Shown in pieces: positions 27,701 through 35,340 of a stretch of 64,000 nt of DNA. Each line of letters opens with the position of its first letter. The stretch's first letter is position 1. A program made the position numbers and the translations under genes. The stretch comes from Strigops habroptila (lineage: Eukaryota > Chordata > Aves > Psittaciformes > Psittacidae). The stretch is from positions 76,447,253-76,511,252 of the forward strand of contig NC_044302.2 in assembly GCF_004027225.2 (NCBI RefSeq). The letters are read 5' to 3'. The notes below the pieces were generated by a model, which ran no database searches, had not been told where the DNA came from, and saw only the letters and a program-made list of their open reading frames with translations.

Positions 27701-30035
27701 GGTTAAGTTTCTTATCAACCAAGACCTCCAAGTCCTTCGCAGGGCTGCTCTGAACCTCTTCTCCACCCAGCCTGTAGCTGTGCCTGGGATTGCCCCAAAT
27801 GCCTAAATAATCTTACCTTTTGGGTACGATGCAGTTATTCGAGAGCAAGCCCCCATTAGTGCCACTGATGTGTCAAAATGAAACACATTACTAACATGAA
27901 CAGGAGCTTACCTCACTGATCCAAAAATGAACTCTAATGGCCAATCTTATTTAACACCTATGTCACTGTAAGCTTACAAATTGCTATTTTACAGTGATTG
28001 TGGACTCTTTCGGATTGCGGTTACATTTCACAATAGAGTTTAAACTTTAAAAAAGTGCTAGAAATGTTGATTCAAAATTGTTGTCAAAATGTTTAGACTA
28101 TTCACTATGTGCTAAAAATTCCTCTCATTCTTAGATTTGTTCTGAATGTTAATTCTGCTCATTAATAGGAGTTCAAGAAGGCAAAGACTGAAGGAAAGCT
28201 AAATATGGCTAGAAGAGTAGTTCAAGTATAAAAGACCTGGTAGATAAATTAAAAGCCATTTCCTTGTTCTTTTACCAGAAATTCACGGAGGTCAATTAAA
28301 GTAGATGGAAAAGAAGAGGTGAAGGGAAGCAAAAAACTGAAGCAGACCTCATTAAAGTACACAGCTGCAAGACTGCATGAAAAAGGTGTCATCTTAGAAA
28401 TTGAAGATCTTCAAACCAACCAGTAAGTGTGGTATAAAAAATTCAGAGCATTTTCTAATCAACATTTTCTTCTTTCATTTGTTAAAAGAAACCTTTGCCA
28501 TTTCCTATGCCACACCTAATATTACCTTAGACTTTTACATTCAGGAGATTGATAAAGACTAATTGTCATAATTCATTTTTTCTCTTGTACCCCACTATAT
28601 GATTACCTTGGGAAAATGTTTGAGTAAGTCTGTTTTGGCATTTAGCTCTAGATGAAACCAGTACAAGTCCAGCAGCATGTTCACTGCTACTGACTGATTT
28701 GTTACGCAGTTGTAACAGGTATTTCTTTACTGACCAATCACTTTCATATACTAAGTAAACACTTCGTTTTCTGCACTGCCTCATTATGGCTAGGTGAACA
28801 GATGTGGTGGCTTAATATCCCTTTTGTACCCATCCATTTTGAGGCCACTGTAGTGAAAACCTTCCATGCTCTGCACCCTTCTATCCATCTTCTGCATGGA
28901 AAAAAGTTTTCCAGATGCAGTTTTTTTCCAGGTGGGTTTGTCAGGCAGAGGAAGCCACATGACGCAAACTGAAACCTGGGGAGAGTGTGTATGCACCTGC
29001 AAGGAGACACTTGGGCATGGCAGAACAAAAATCTGGGTGCTCCGTTCCTATGCTGTGGACACTTGATCATCTTTGTTCCCTGAACTTCCCACAGCTTTCT
29101 CTCCTCTTCCCCTCTCCCCCCTCAATACATAAGAGAGAGCTCTGAATTCCATACTGTATCTACAACAGAAAGTCTCCAAGAAGATGTTGCAGGAGGGATG
29201 GGGTGGTTTGTTTGACACCATTTACACTGCTCATGGTCAAAGTTCTTTTGCGTTCTGCAGGATTTTTCCCAGAAGCTGTAGACTATATAAAACTGTACAG
29301 CATACATAATCAGTTATCCTTTTTGTTTCAAGGTTTAAGAATGTGATGTTTGATATCACACCTGGAGAAGAAGTGGGTGACTTTGAAATCAAAGCAAAAT
29401 TTTTGGGGGTTGAGATGGAAAAAGTGCAGCTCCATTTCCAGGTAGAGTTTGAATTTTGTTGATTTGCTATATAGTCACACTTGCTTTAAATATAAAGTAT
29501 TTCAGATTTTTTTTATATGTATTCATGAATTGTTCAATCAGCACAGAGCAGCAGATCATATGGGGAATAACTATATGGCTTCTGTAGGATGCTGGGCACA
29601 GAGTTGCGTTAGTGGTTATGTCAGGGCAACTGCATGAAAACAAATGCCACATTAGTTCAGTGGCAAGCAGCAAGAACAAGGACAAAACAAAAATACACAG
29701 AAAACGGTGTTTCTTCTGGTTTGCTGTTACTGACAGCCTGCAATTTGGGGTCTAGGAAGCATGTAATGTTTTCTACACCTATCCAATAGTCGCTTGTAAT
29801 TCTTTAAATTTCGAAGGACCTGGAGTTTGAGATGGTTATCATATGATGAAAATGACCCAATCTTGTTGTTGTAAAGTATATGGATTCAAATAGAGATTAA
29901 TGATTTTATTTCTGATTACAGGATTTGCTTCAGATGCAGTACGAAGGTGTGGCTGTAATGAAAATGTTTGATAAGGCTAAAGTGAACGTGAATTTGCTCA
30001 TATTCTTGTTGAATAAGAAGTTCTATGGAAAATGA
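3565..30035 (+). CDS. IQGAP2: IQGAP2, C-terminal two thirds (22 exons, 5' incomplete)
   Basis: IQGAP2 is a cytosolic and cortical scaffold that binds calmodulin, Cdc42/Rac1 and actin regulators. Coding exons: 3565-3726, 5126-5268, 6031-6201, 7757-7840, 8517-8588, 8749-8818, 9131-9339, 10063-10212, 11008-11171, 11816-12040, 12663-12803, 13133-13217, 14725-14957, 16764-16896, 19337-19439, 20374-20515, 23914-24001, 24904-25116, 26534-26694, 28279-28422, 29333-29441, 29922-30035. Joined, they give about 1038 codons in one frame with GT-AG at every junction. The human protein has 1575 residues, so the window starts near residue 538. Domain order in window residues: IQGAP-repeat end (1-54), WW-like (55-102), four IQ motifs (about 125-234), helical linker (235-354), Ras-GAP-related domain (about 380-615), RasGAP C-terminal domain (about 795-1035). 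IQGAP2 is preferred over IQGAP1 or IQGAP3 because F2R follows and the C-terminus reads LEIEDLQ and [13 protein letters not shown]. As in other IQGAPs the GAP domain is expected to bind GTPases without hydrolysing GTP. Confidence 0.96.
4079..4270 (+). repeat. G/T-rich low-complexity tract
   Basis: About 190 bp almost free of A and C on the + strand, made of T runs separated by G runs, including GGGAGGGTGGGGGG near 4108. It lies in the IQGAP2 intron 3727-5125. The open frames across it are low-complexity artefacts. Confidence 0.9.
5126..5268 (+). CDS. IQGAP2: IQGAP2 exon: WW-like region
   Basis: AG at 5124-5125, GTACGT at 5269. The protein contains SPWIKL, then [10 protein letters not shown], then DTCDAPEG and SWLTGEEIQ. 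The first Trp, the aromatic YYYN strand and the final Pro of a WW fold are visible. The expected second Trp is Cys (codon TGT). See the separate finding. Confidence 0.93.
5880..5945 (+). mobile_element. CR1 LINE 3'-end fragment
   Basis: Contains TTGGACTACATGACCTCTGG, then AGGTCCCTTACAAACC and GATTCTGTGATATGA, the typical CR1 3' tail. It is 5'-truncated and lies in an IQGAP2 intron. Confidence 0.85.
6031..6201 (+). CDS. IQGAP2: IQGAP2 exon: IQ motif 1
   Basis: Phase 0 at both ends, 57 codons. Contains the family signature [11 protein letters not shown] and then IQ motif 1 ([14 protein letters not shown]), and ends with IKIQ, which opens IQ motif 2 across the intron. IQ motifs bind calmodulin and myosin light chains. 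Confidence 0.96.
7757..7840 (+). CDS. IQGAP2: IQGAP2 exon: IQ motif 2
   Basis: 28 codons, phase 0. Continues IQ motif 2 as [16 protein letters not shown] and ends AAIVK, leading into the IQ of the next exon. AG at 7755-7756, GTAAGA at 7841. Confidence 0.95.
8517..8588 (+). CDS. IQGAP2: IQGAP2 exon: IQ motif 3
   Basis: 24 codons, phase 0: [17 protein letters not shown], then LQYFKDH. A clear IQxxxxxxxxxRxxY-like calmodulin-binding motif. Strong GTAAGT donor at 8589. Confidence 0.95.
8749..8818 (+). CDS. IQGAP2: IQGAP2 exon: IQ motif 4
   Basis: Reads [20 protein letters not shown], the fourth IQ motif. Ends with one base of a split codon and a GTAAGT donor at 8819. Confidence 0.96.
9131..9339 (+). 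CDS. IQGAP2: IQGAP2 exon: helical linker
   Basis: Reads [20 protein letters not shown] and later [20 protein letters not shown], a hallmark IQGAP block between the IQ motifs and the GAP-related domain. The preceding split codon is completed to Thr. A stop follows soon after the donor, which confirms the exon end. Confidence 0.97.
9405..9592 (-). mobile_element. CR1 LINE 3' fragment, antisense to IQGAP2
   Basis: Starts with an ACACAATCACAGCAT-type tail, then GGAAGGGACTTCTGGAGGTC and TGGTCCAACCCTGCTG, the reverse complement of a CR1 3' end, running into C-terminal coding remnants. It follows the exon ending at 9339. Confidence 0.85.
10063..10212 (+). CDS. IQGAP2: IQGAP2 exon: linker before GAP-related domain
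   Basis: 50 codons, phase 0. Contains [20 protein letters not shown], highly conserved in IQGAPs. AG at 10061-10062, GTAAGT at 10213. Confidence 0.97.
11008..11171 (+). CDS. IQGAP2: IQGAP2 exon: start of GAP-related domain
   Basis: Starts [20 protein letters not shown] and continues [20 protein letters not shown], the entry to the Ras-GAP-related domain. Ends with two bases of a split codon before GTATGT. Confidence 0.98.
11816..12040 (+). CDS. IQGAP2: IQGAP2 exon: GAP-related domain core 1
   Basis: Reads [20 protein letters not shown], then [13 protein letters not shown]. This is the region where true RasGAPs carry the catalytic arginine finger. IQGAP proteins are known to lack it, so the domain is expected to be a GTPase-binding pseudo-GAP. 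Confidence 0.98.
12663..12803 (+). CDS. IQGAP2: IQGAP2 exon: GAP-related domain
   Basis: Completes Ser from a split codon, then [20 protein letters not shown]. Ends in a two-base partial Pro codon before GTAAGT at 12804. The upstream intron end has a long T tract and an A-rich tract at about 12556-12610. Confidence 0.96.
13133..13217 (+). CDS. IQGAP2: IQGAP2 exon: GAP-related domain
   Basis: Reads [20 protein letters not shown] and then ATEDELLK. The donor GTAGAC at 13218 is weaker than consensus but keeps frame with the next exon. Confidence 0.97.
13430..13513. repeat. Two adjacent perfect hairpins
   Basis: TATATGACC and GGTCATATA (13430-13438 and 13442-13450) pair over a 3-nt loop. ATAATATGTTATT and AATAACATATTAT (13483-13495 and 13501-13513) pair over an A5 loop. 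In the intron between exons 13133-13217 and 14725-14957. Confidence 0.9.
14725..14957 (+). CDS. IQGAP2: IQGAP2 exon: GAP-related domain, FLR-equivalent motif
   Basis: Contains [20 protein letters not shown], where YYR replaces the FLR of active RasGAPs, then [20 protein letters not shown] and [13 protein letters not shown]. Among the most conserved IQGAP exons. Ends with a split Arg codon before GTATGC. Confidence 0.99.
16372..16668 (+). mobile_element. CR1 LINE 3' fragment with coding remnant
   Basis: The plus strand encodes remnants of the CR1 reverse-transcriptase C-terminus (for example [20 protein letters not shown]) and ends with GATGACATTCGAAGGTCCCT and TTCTATGATTC. 5'-truncated, in an IQGAP2 intron. 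Confidence 0.9.
16764..16896 (+). CDS. IQGAP2: IQGAP2 exon after GAP-related core
   Basis: Reads [20 protein letters not shown], then [16 protein letters not shown]. Phase 0 end at a GTAAGT donor. A CR1 copy lies just upstream in the intron (about 16372-16668). Confidence 0.98.
19337..19439 (+). CDS. IQGAP2: IQGAP2 exon: [10 protein letters not shown] block
   Basis: Reads [20 protein letters not shown] and ends VESFLG across the split codon. AG at 19335-19336, GTATGT at 19440. The upstream intron is about 2.4 kb with no other recognisable coding sequence. Confidence 0.97.
20175..20244 (+). repeat. A/C-rich low-complexity tract
   Basis: An A16 run followed by alternating A and C runs (CCAAACCCAAAACAACC type), the complement of the G/T-rich tracts at 4079 and 22665. 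In an IQGAP2 intron. Confidence 0.9.
20374..20515 (+). CDS. IQGAP2: IQGAP2 exon: variable linker
   Basis: Reads [20 protein letters not shown], then [18 protein letters not shown]. The second half is variable among IQGAPs. Ends with two bases of a Lys codon before GTAAGT. Confidence 0.95.
22665..22741 (+). repeat. G/T-rich low-complexity tract
   Basis: T runs with GGTTTTGGG units and a T17 run. In the intron between exons 20374-20515 and 23914-24001. Confidence 0.9.
23914..24001 (+). CDS. IQGAP2: IQGAP2 exon: KRLIVDVI block
   Basis: Reads [20 protein letters not shown], then LETPATAQQ, conserved at the start of the C-terminal domain. AG at 23912-23913, GTAAGT at 24002. The preceding 3.4 kb intron holds GT-rich low-complexity DNA at about 22665-22741. 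Confidence 0.97.
24904..25116 (+). CDS. IQGAP2: IQGAP2 exon: RasGAP C-terminal domain 1
   Basis: 71 codons, phase 0. Contains [20 protein letters not shown] and [10 protein letters not shown]. The acceptor sits next to an unusually G/T-rich stretch (about 24850-24898) whose final T run serves as the polypyrimidine tract. Confidence 0.97.
25653..25730 (+). repeat. 31-bp tandem repeat, about 2.4 copies
   Basis: Starts at 25653, 25684 and 25715. Each begins ATCTTTA; the first two continue ATTGCT(T/C)ATGACTAATAT. In the intron after exon 24904-25116. Confidence 0.85.
26341..26376 (+). repeat. 18-bp tandem duplication
   Basis: AGTACTTAGTATTATGGC is followed directly by AGTACTTACTATTATGGC (one mismatch). 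Intron before exon 26534. Confidence 0.9.
26534..26694 (+). CDS. IQGAP2: IQGAP2 exon: RasGAP C-terminal domain 2
   Basis: Reads [20 protein letters not shown], then [20 protein letters not shown]. Strong match to the family. Ends in a split Lys codon before GTAAGT at 26695. Confidence 0.98.
27055..27810 (-). mobile_element. CR1 LINE fragment with broken reverse-transcriptase ORF
   Basis: Read on the minus strand, a 3'-end fragment of about 750 bp. One frame (27448-27687) carries [20 protein letters not shown]; another (27104-27520) carries [18 protein letters not shown] and [20 protein letters not shown]. These are consecutive parts of one CR1 protein, so there is a frameshift near 27450-27520. 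The 3' tail has two ATAGAATAGTT-type repeats near 27058-27085. Confidence 0.92.
28279..28422 (+). CDS. IQGAP2: IQGAP2 exon: basic linker and RGCT core
   Basis: A Lys/Arg-rich stretch ([19 protein letters not shown]) is followed by [20 protein letters not shown] and LQTNQ. LEIEDLQ supports IQGAP2 over IQGAP1. A CR1 copy fills part of the preceding intron (27055-27810). Confidence 0.98.
29333..29441 (+). CDS. IQGAP2: IQGAP2 penultimate coding exon
   Basis: Completes Gln from a split codon, then [20 protein letters not shown] and [17 protein letters not shown] at 29331-29332; donor GTAGAG at 29442. Confidence 0.97.
29922..30035 (+). CDS. IQGAP2: IQGAP2 terminal coding exon
   Basis: Reads [20 protein letters not shown] and ends [13 protein letters not shown] (TGA at 30033-30035). 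This is the invariant IQGAP C-terminus, so the end of the protein is certain. Confidence 0.99.
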   Translation, partial: DLLQMQYEGVAVMKMFDKAKVNVNLLIFLLNKKFYGK

Positions 30036-30880
30036 GTGTCTTCAGCTATCATGGTCCGCATTCATCAGTGAGAAGTCTATTCAGTATTTTTTTTTTTTCC
30101 TTTTAAATATTCGTTTGGAGTTTGTCATTGTACACGCTTTAATTTTTAAAAAAACCTAAACCACCAAATGTTCAGAAGAATGTACGCAGTGCCTTCCAGC
30201 ACTGAAAATGAAGCAGAAAAGTAGGATATAGATTAAACAGTTCCAAATTTCATTGGTGTTGGTACTTTTAAATCAAAATATTGTTTAGGACGCTCTGCTA
30301 TTGTGGTTGTATGGATATTAAGGTAGGCAGAAATTGAATTTAGTTGAATATATAAGCCTCTTCTTATTAAAACATTTTTAAATGACCTCAGATATATAAT
30401 ATAGTTCTTATTAGACTCTAAGTATTTACTGAAAGAAATTCTAATTTGTTTCTAGGGGATAGTTTGGACAAATACTTAGTTACATACTACGCCTATTTTG
30501 TGGCAGTTGTCAATTGTAAAGCAAACTTTTGGTGCAATTCAAAAAATTTTTATGGGTAATTATAAAATGACAGTAACATCTTACTGTACAAAAATATATT
30601 TTGTGATTCATTCCTATTAAATGCACTACTGCCTCGTGTAAAATGACATTTTCTACTTTCGCAGCCTTTGGAGTGGCATTGGGGAACCCTGAACAGTGAA
30701 CATACACTGTTCAGTTCGAAGTATTTGAATACGTAAATTGTGCCTGTCTGGTTTTTTTTTTTCCTTTTTTTTTTATTGTAAGAAAATAAATGCAATAAAA
30801 TCAGTATTTAGATTGGGTTTTTTAACATTCTTTGGAGATTGTTCTATGTAAAATAAACATTACCTAATTAAACTGGCTTA
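30036..30880 (+). other. IQGAP2: IQGAP2 3' UTR with poly(A) signals
   Basis: AT-rich non-coding DNA after the stop. AATAAA hexamers lie at 30785-30790, 30794-30799 and 30852-30857, with GT-rich DNA just after the first pair, which fits cleavage shortly after 30800 or 30870. The end is inferred, not shown. Confidence 0.7.
30785..30857 (+). terminator. IQGAP2: Clustered AATAAA poly(A) signals of IQGAP2
   Basis: Three canonical hexamers within 73 bp, followed by T/G-rich sequence, about 750-820 bp after the stop codon. Confidence 0.7.
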
Positions 30881-33800
30881 GTTCCTAAATTTCATTTAAA
30901 AGACTTGTAAAAGCAGCAATACAGACCATAGTGAAAGAACTTCCTTCAGTGCTTTTATAAAAATGAATCTAATTAAGCTTGATTGTCCTCACAACACACT
31001 TTACAAAGGTTGCTCATCAGTGAAGACTTCATGGCCCTTGTGCCACTGAACATGATGATGATTTTGCTGTGTACAGTAGGTAATGTGATATGTATATATA
31101 TATGTTTATATATTTAGGCAAACCAAAAGAAAATATTTTCTACTTTCACTTTCCTCATGACAAACATTTTAAAAGATGGACAGTGAGGTATTCTGGAGTG
31201 CATTGTAAAAATAAATAGTAGATAAGTATTCTGAAGGTAGGATAAAACAGTGCATAGTCAGTGGCAGATATACAGGCTATGAGTTTAGGTGGTACACTGG
31301 CCTCTGGAATTAGACAAGCTGTGAAACAACCATTACATTTACGAGGGATATTCATTTATGCATGGCACTAAATTTGAACACTTGAATACCTTAAAACAGC
31401 TAATATCCGTAATTAAAAGATAAACTGCTTCTATGTGCTTTCAATTTTGTTCTAGCTATCTATGTATAAGTCATTTTAATGTAACATAAATGCTGCATAA
31501 ACCACAGAACCATAGAATGGTTTGGGTTGTAAGAAACCTTAAAGATCATCTAGTTCCAACCCCTGGTTCACTTAAAATAGCTGGATGGGAAGGTGAAAGC
31601 TGCACTTTTCTTTCCAAAGGAGAGAAATGAATTGTACTTGAATATGAATTAAACTCACAATCTTTTGTTTCCTTTTTTATGTGTGACAGACTTTACTAAT
31701 CCCTATGTATTTTTGACAAATTCTAGCTGAGCAGGTATGTCTGCATATGTGGGATGCTGATCCTAAGACTAGACCTTTGAGGTAATACCTGCTGGTGAGA
31801 CATACTAGAGCCCTACAGCCTTTGTGGGAGTTAGTCACTCCTGGATATGCAGTTCTGCGTAAGACACTTGACACATCTAGTGACTGCTTAGTTCTAATGT
31901 GAATAGCGTGTTCCTCAGTTATTTCCTGATGCACACAAACTCAGGAAAGCTTGTGTGGTTCTCAGGTAATGACACATATGACACTAGCACACAGTCAGCA
32001 TGCTAGCACTCACTTCTTCTCCAACCTTTTCTTGGGCTTCCTGTTCTTCTGGTGCACTTCAAAGTGTAATTTCCATTTAATTTCTTTAAACTCCTTTAGA
32101 GGCTTCTTTTCTTAACTTGTTCAAATTAGGGCCTTGTCACTGAACAAACAGTGAACCCTGCTAAACAGGACTGATCACGACGATCCTACCTAACTATAAT
32201 TGTACCATGCAAATGAGTAAAGTAATTCTGTGCCTACCCACTGCTGTCCTATGCTGGGGACAGCTGCTAAATGCAATTAAAAAAAAAAAAAGGGGGGGTT
32301 TGGAGGCTGCTGTAAGCTCAATTTAGGGTCTTCAAATTTAGATAGGACTTGATAAAACTAGTTTTATTCATAAATGGTCTTGAGGAAAGACTTACATTGC
32401 TGGTGCAAAACCTACGGAAAAAGCCATTACAGCTGAGTAGTGCCTACTCGGCACTTGTTACCATAGGACAAAAAAATGCAACTTTCCATGAAATAATTGC
32501 CTATATCTTTCAACTTTCACTACTGCTGGTTAAGGAAGACAAAAGAAATTATAACAGCCAATACTCTTACTCTGTTAGCCTCACAGTTTGCATTTTTCTA
32601 CTGCATGTCTTTAGAGTTGACTTAAGAGTGCTTGTCAGCTAACTTAGTTTGTTTTGAAAAGTAACCATTCTGATGGGGCTCTGAAGCTCCAAAACTATCC
32701 ACAGAATTGCAGAACTTCTTTCTTCTTTGGCAAGTAGAAACACCATCACAAACAACAGCTTTGTTCTGTTTCAGTTTGTGCTTATCTGCAAACCTTGTTT
32801 GTTTGTTTGTTTTTTTAAAGACTATGGGAGCAACACAACAATTTTCCCTCTAATAGCAAATCCAAAGTGATGGTCACATCTGATTTTTAAAAAGTTCATA
32901 ACTAGATGGACAACCCTTTTCCTGGAGGGCTGATTTTGCCTCTGAGATATGCTTCTAACCTCACCGAGCAGTAACTACCCACCATGGGCATGCACAGCAG
33001 GAAGATGGCTCCTTCCCCAAACAGTAATGCAGTATGCTGCAGCAATCTTACCAGACAATTATAGGCTTTTTTGGTAGATGTAGTGTGTTCAACAGGAATT
33101 AAGTTTTGTCTTGTAACATGTTTCTGCCTAAAAAAAAAAAAAAAAGCTTCGAAAAAGTGCAAGAAGCAGAAGTAGAGTGGGGTAACTGGTGGTAAAAGCT
33201 TTATAGTCATGAACTTTTCCCCTCTATTACAATCAGTTTATCTAGAAAGAAAGTAGCAGCCTGACTTGCATGACTACAGGATACAAAAATTAACTTAAAT
33301 TTGGTTCCCATATGCAGGCAAAAATTTGATAAAACACAGGTGTTGGGTGGTTTATTCACTCAATATATTTGTAGTAATCTCATTTACAAAGGTAAAGGAA
33401 CACAGCCTATGGCTGTTCCTTGTACCTGCAACTAAGGTACTCCCTGCAGATGTAGTCTGCATTTCCCTTCATGTCTTTTACAAATTCTGCAGGCTGGTTT
33501 ACGCCTCAAGCAGCAGCCCATTGGTTAAGGCTTCTTGAAACTTAAAAAGTAGAAATGTTGACAATGCATACTTTTCTAAGGTCTGGTATAACATTTACAA
33601 ATACACAATTATTTTAAGAAAGACTGATATTCTATTTTGGTGTTTTGAAATTTTTAAGTCCTACCTTTGGGCATGTTTATAGAGCTGTGAGACCACAGGA
33701 ACGCCCAAGAATAGCTTCACTTGCTCTTCCCAAATAGATGGAAAAAAAGATTCTCTCTCATTAAGGTATTTTCTAAATAGATGAAGAAAATTAGTTAATG

Positions 33801-34655
33801 ATGAAGTATAAGGTGTTTTGTGGGGGTTCCCTACATTGCTGTTTGGGATGACAGAGCTGTAGAAAGGCTGGTCAGCCGTAAAACTTGTATGTATTGCTTA
33901 CCCTTGCTCTACACAAATTGGAGCCAGCCTTAACAGTGCTATAAAATAGCAAGCGATAGGATTGTGGAACATCATAACTTACTGGGAATTGGTATTTGTG
34001 ATCAGGAGTATTTATTTTCCATTGGTTTTACTTTGTTAACAGCAGAAGTCAGTGCTTCTGGAGTAATAAAGGCACTTCATAAATAGGACCAACTTCTAAA
34101 TGGAAACCCCTACCCCCTCTTTTTTTCCTTTATTGCTGTAACCAGAAGGCTGTACGGTTGAGGATGGGGCGACATATCCTGGAAGAAGTATTTTCAAAGA
34201 GAAGAGACAGAATACTAGCTACAAGTTGCCAAAACTTATTCCTCTCCAGCTTTCATACAGGTTTCAGTTCAAACAGCTCTCAATTCATGAGCAGCTCCGA
34301 AGGACAGAACAAAGCACCTGTAACATCAAGGCATATGCCACTAGAGCTCAGGAGCGGCACCACTTCTGCAAGGGTCTTATCACAACAGATGTGAGGACTG
34401 CAAGTCTGGGTCATGAATGGGTTGTGAGTTGTCCTAAGTTTGTAGAGCAGGTACCCATCCAGTACAAGCAAGCTTTGATATTGTTTATACAAAGCAGATG
34501 TGTGCATTAAGGAGCTTTTCTGAATGTGATCTTTCAATTAAGAATAATGAAGATAACTTCAGCCGGCCCTGTAACTGTAGCCCTGTGAGGCACTCGCAAT
34601 TTGGATTGCACAAACAAAACCTGGCAAACTTGGCTTCGAACAACTCCTTGAAAAC
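30881..34655. other. IQGAP2-F2R intergenic interval
   Basis: No supported gene. It contains a short CR1 tail (about 31504-31563), homopolymer runs (A near 32279-32291 followed by G, A near 33130-33145) and a TTTG microsatellite near 32798-32813. The distal F2R promoter probably lies at the right end. Confidence 0.7.
31504..31563 (-). mobile_element. Short CR1 3' tail
   Basis: CACAGAACCATAGAATGG, then AAACCTTAAAGATCATCTAG and TTCCAACCCC, reverse complement of a CR1 3' end. It lies just after IQGAP2. Confidence 0.8.
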
Positions 34656-34659
34656 AACC

Positions 34660-35340
34660 CCTCTTCCGCTCCTTCTGCCCCCTCACCCGGCCCGACCGCC
34701 CGGCCCCTTCCCGTTTCTCCGCTGGCTGCCGGCGCAGGGCGGCGGCGGGCTCTGCTCTCCCCTCCGGTGTCCTGCGGCCCGGCTCTCCTCCCGCTCCGGG
34801 ACGGACGGTTCGGGCGCGGCGCACAGCGCCCCCTCGGCCGACGCGGCGCGGCAGGATGGCGCCCCCGCCTCCCCTGCCGCCGGAGGAAGGCTCGGCCGCC
34901 CCGGGGCGGCCCTTCGCCAGCCCCAGCCTCCCGCCGGTTGCTATTTGCCGCGCATCGCTTGTGCTCGCGTCCCTCTGCGCTGGACGGACGGACGGAGGGG
35001 ACTCCCCGCGGCCCGGCCTCCCCCCCACCCCTGCGGCCATGGGGCCGCGGGCGCTGCCCGCACTGGTCTGCGCCGTGGCCGTCCTCGGCTGCCCACCCGC
35101 CGCCGCCGCCCGCCGCGGTGAGTCGTCGCCCCGCGCGGGGAGCTGCCGGGGAGCGGAGCGGAGGGCAGGGGAGGGCCGGGAAGGACCAAGTCAAGCTGCT
35201 GCGCCCCAACCCTGCGGGCCCGAGCCCTCCCATCCCAGGTGGGGTCCCCCGAGAAGCGGGCGCAGAGGGAGGAGCCCGGCCGGACGGCGGCCCGGCAGCG
35301 AGGCCGGGGCCGCGCGGCTTGGCAGAGGGAAATACACGAA
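34660..35340 (+). promoter_or_regulatory. F2R: CpG island promoter of F2R
   Basis: About 680 bp of GC-rich, CpG-dense DNA in an otherwise AT-rich window, with many GGCGGC/CCGCCC boxes and no TATA box in sight. It encloses F2R exon 1, as expected for a CpG-island promoter. Long open frames on both strands here are a by-product of GC-rich sequence. The transcription start is not determined. Confidence 0.85.
35039..35117 (+). CDS. F2R: F2R exon 1 (signal peptide)
   Basis: Starts MGPRALPAL, followed by a hydrophobic core and an Ala run ending in Arg-Arg, a good signal peptide. The ATG sits in strong context (GCC before, G after). An in-frame ATG lies 183 bp upstream, but this start gives the conserved short PAR1 leader. 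Confidence 0.93.
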
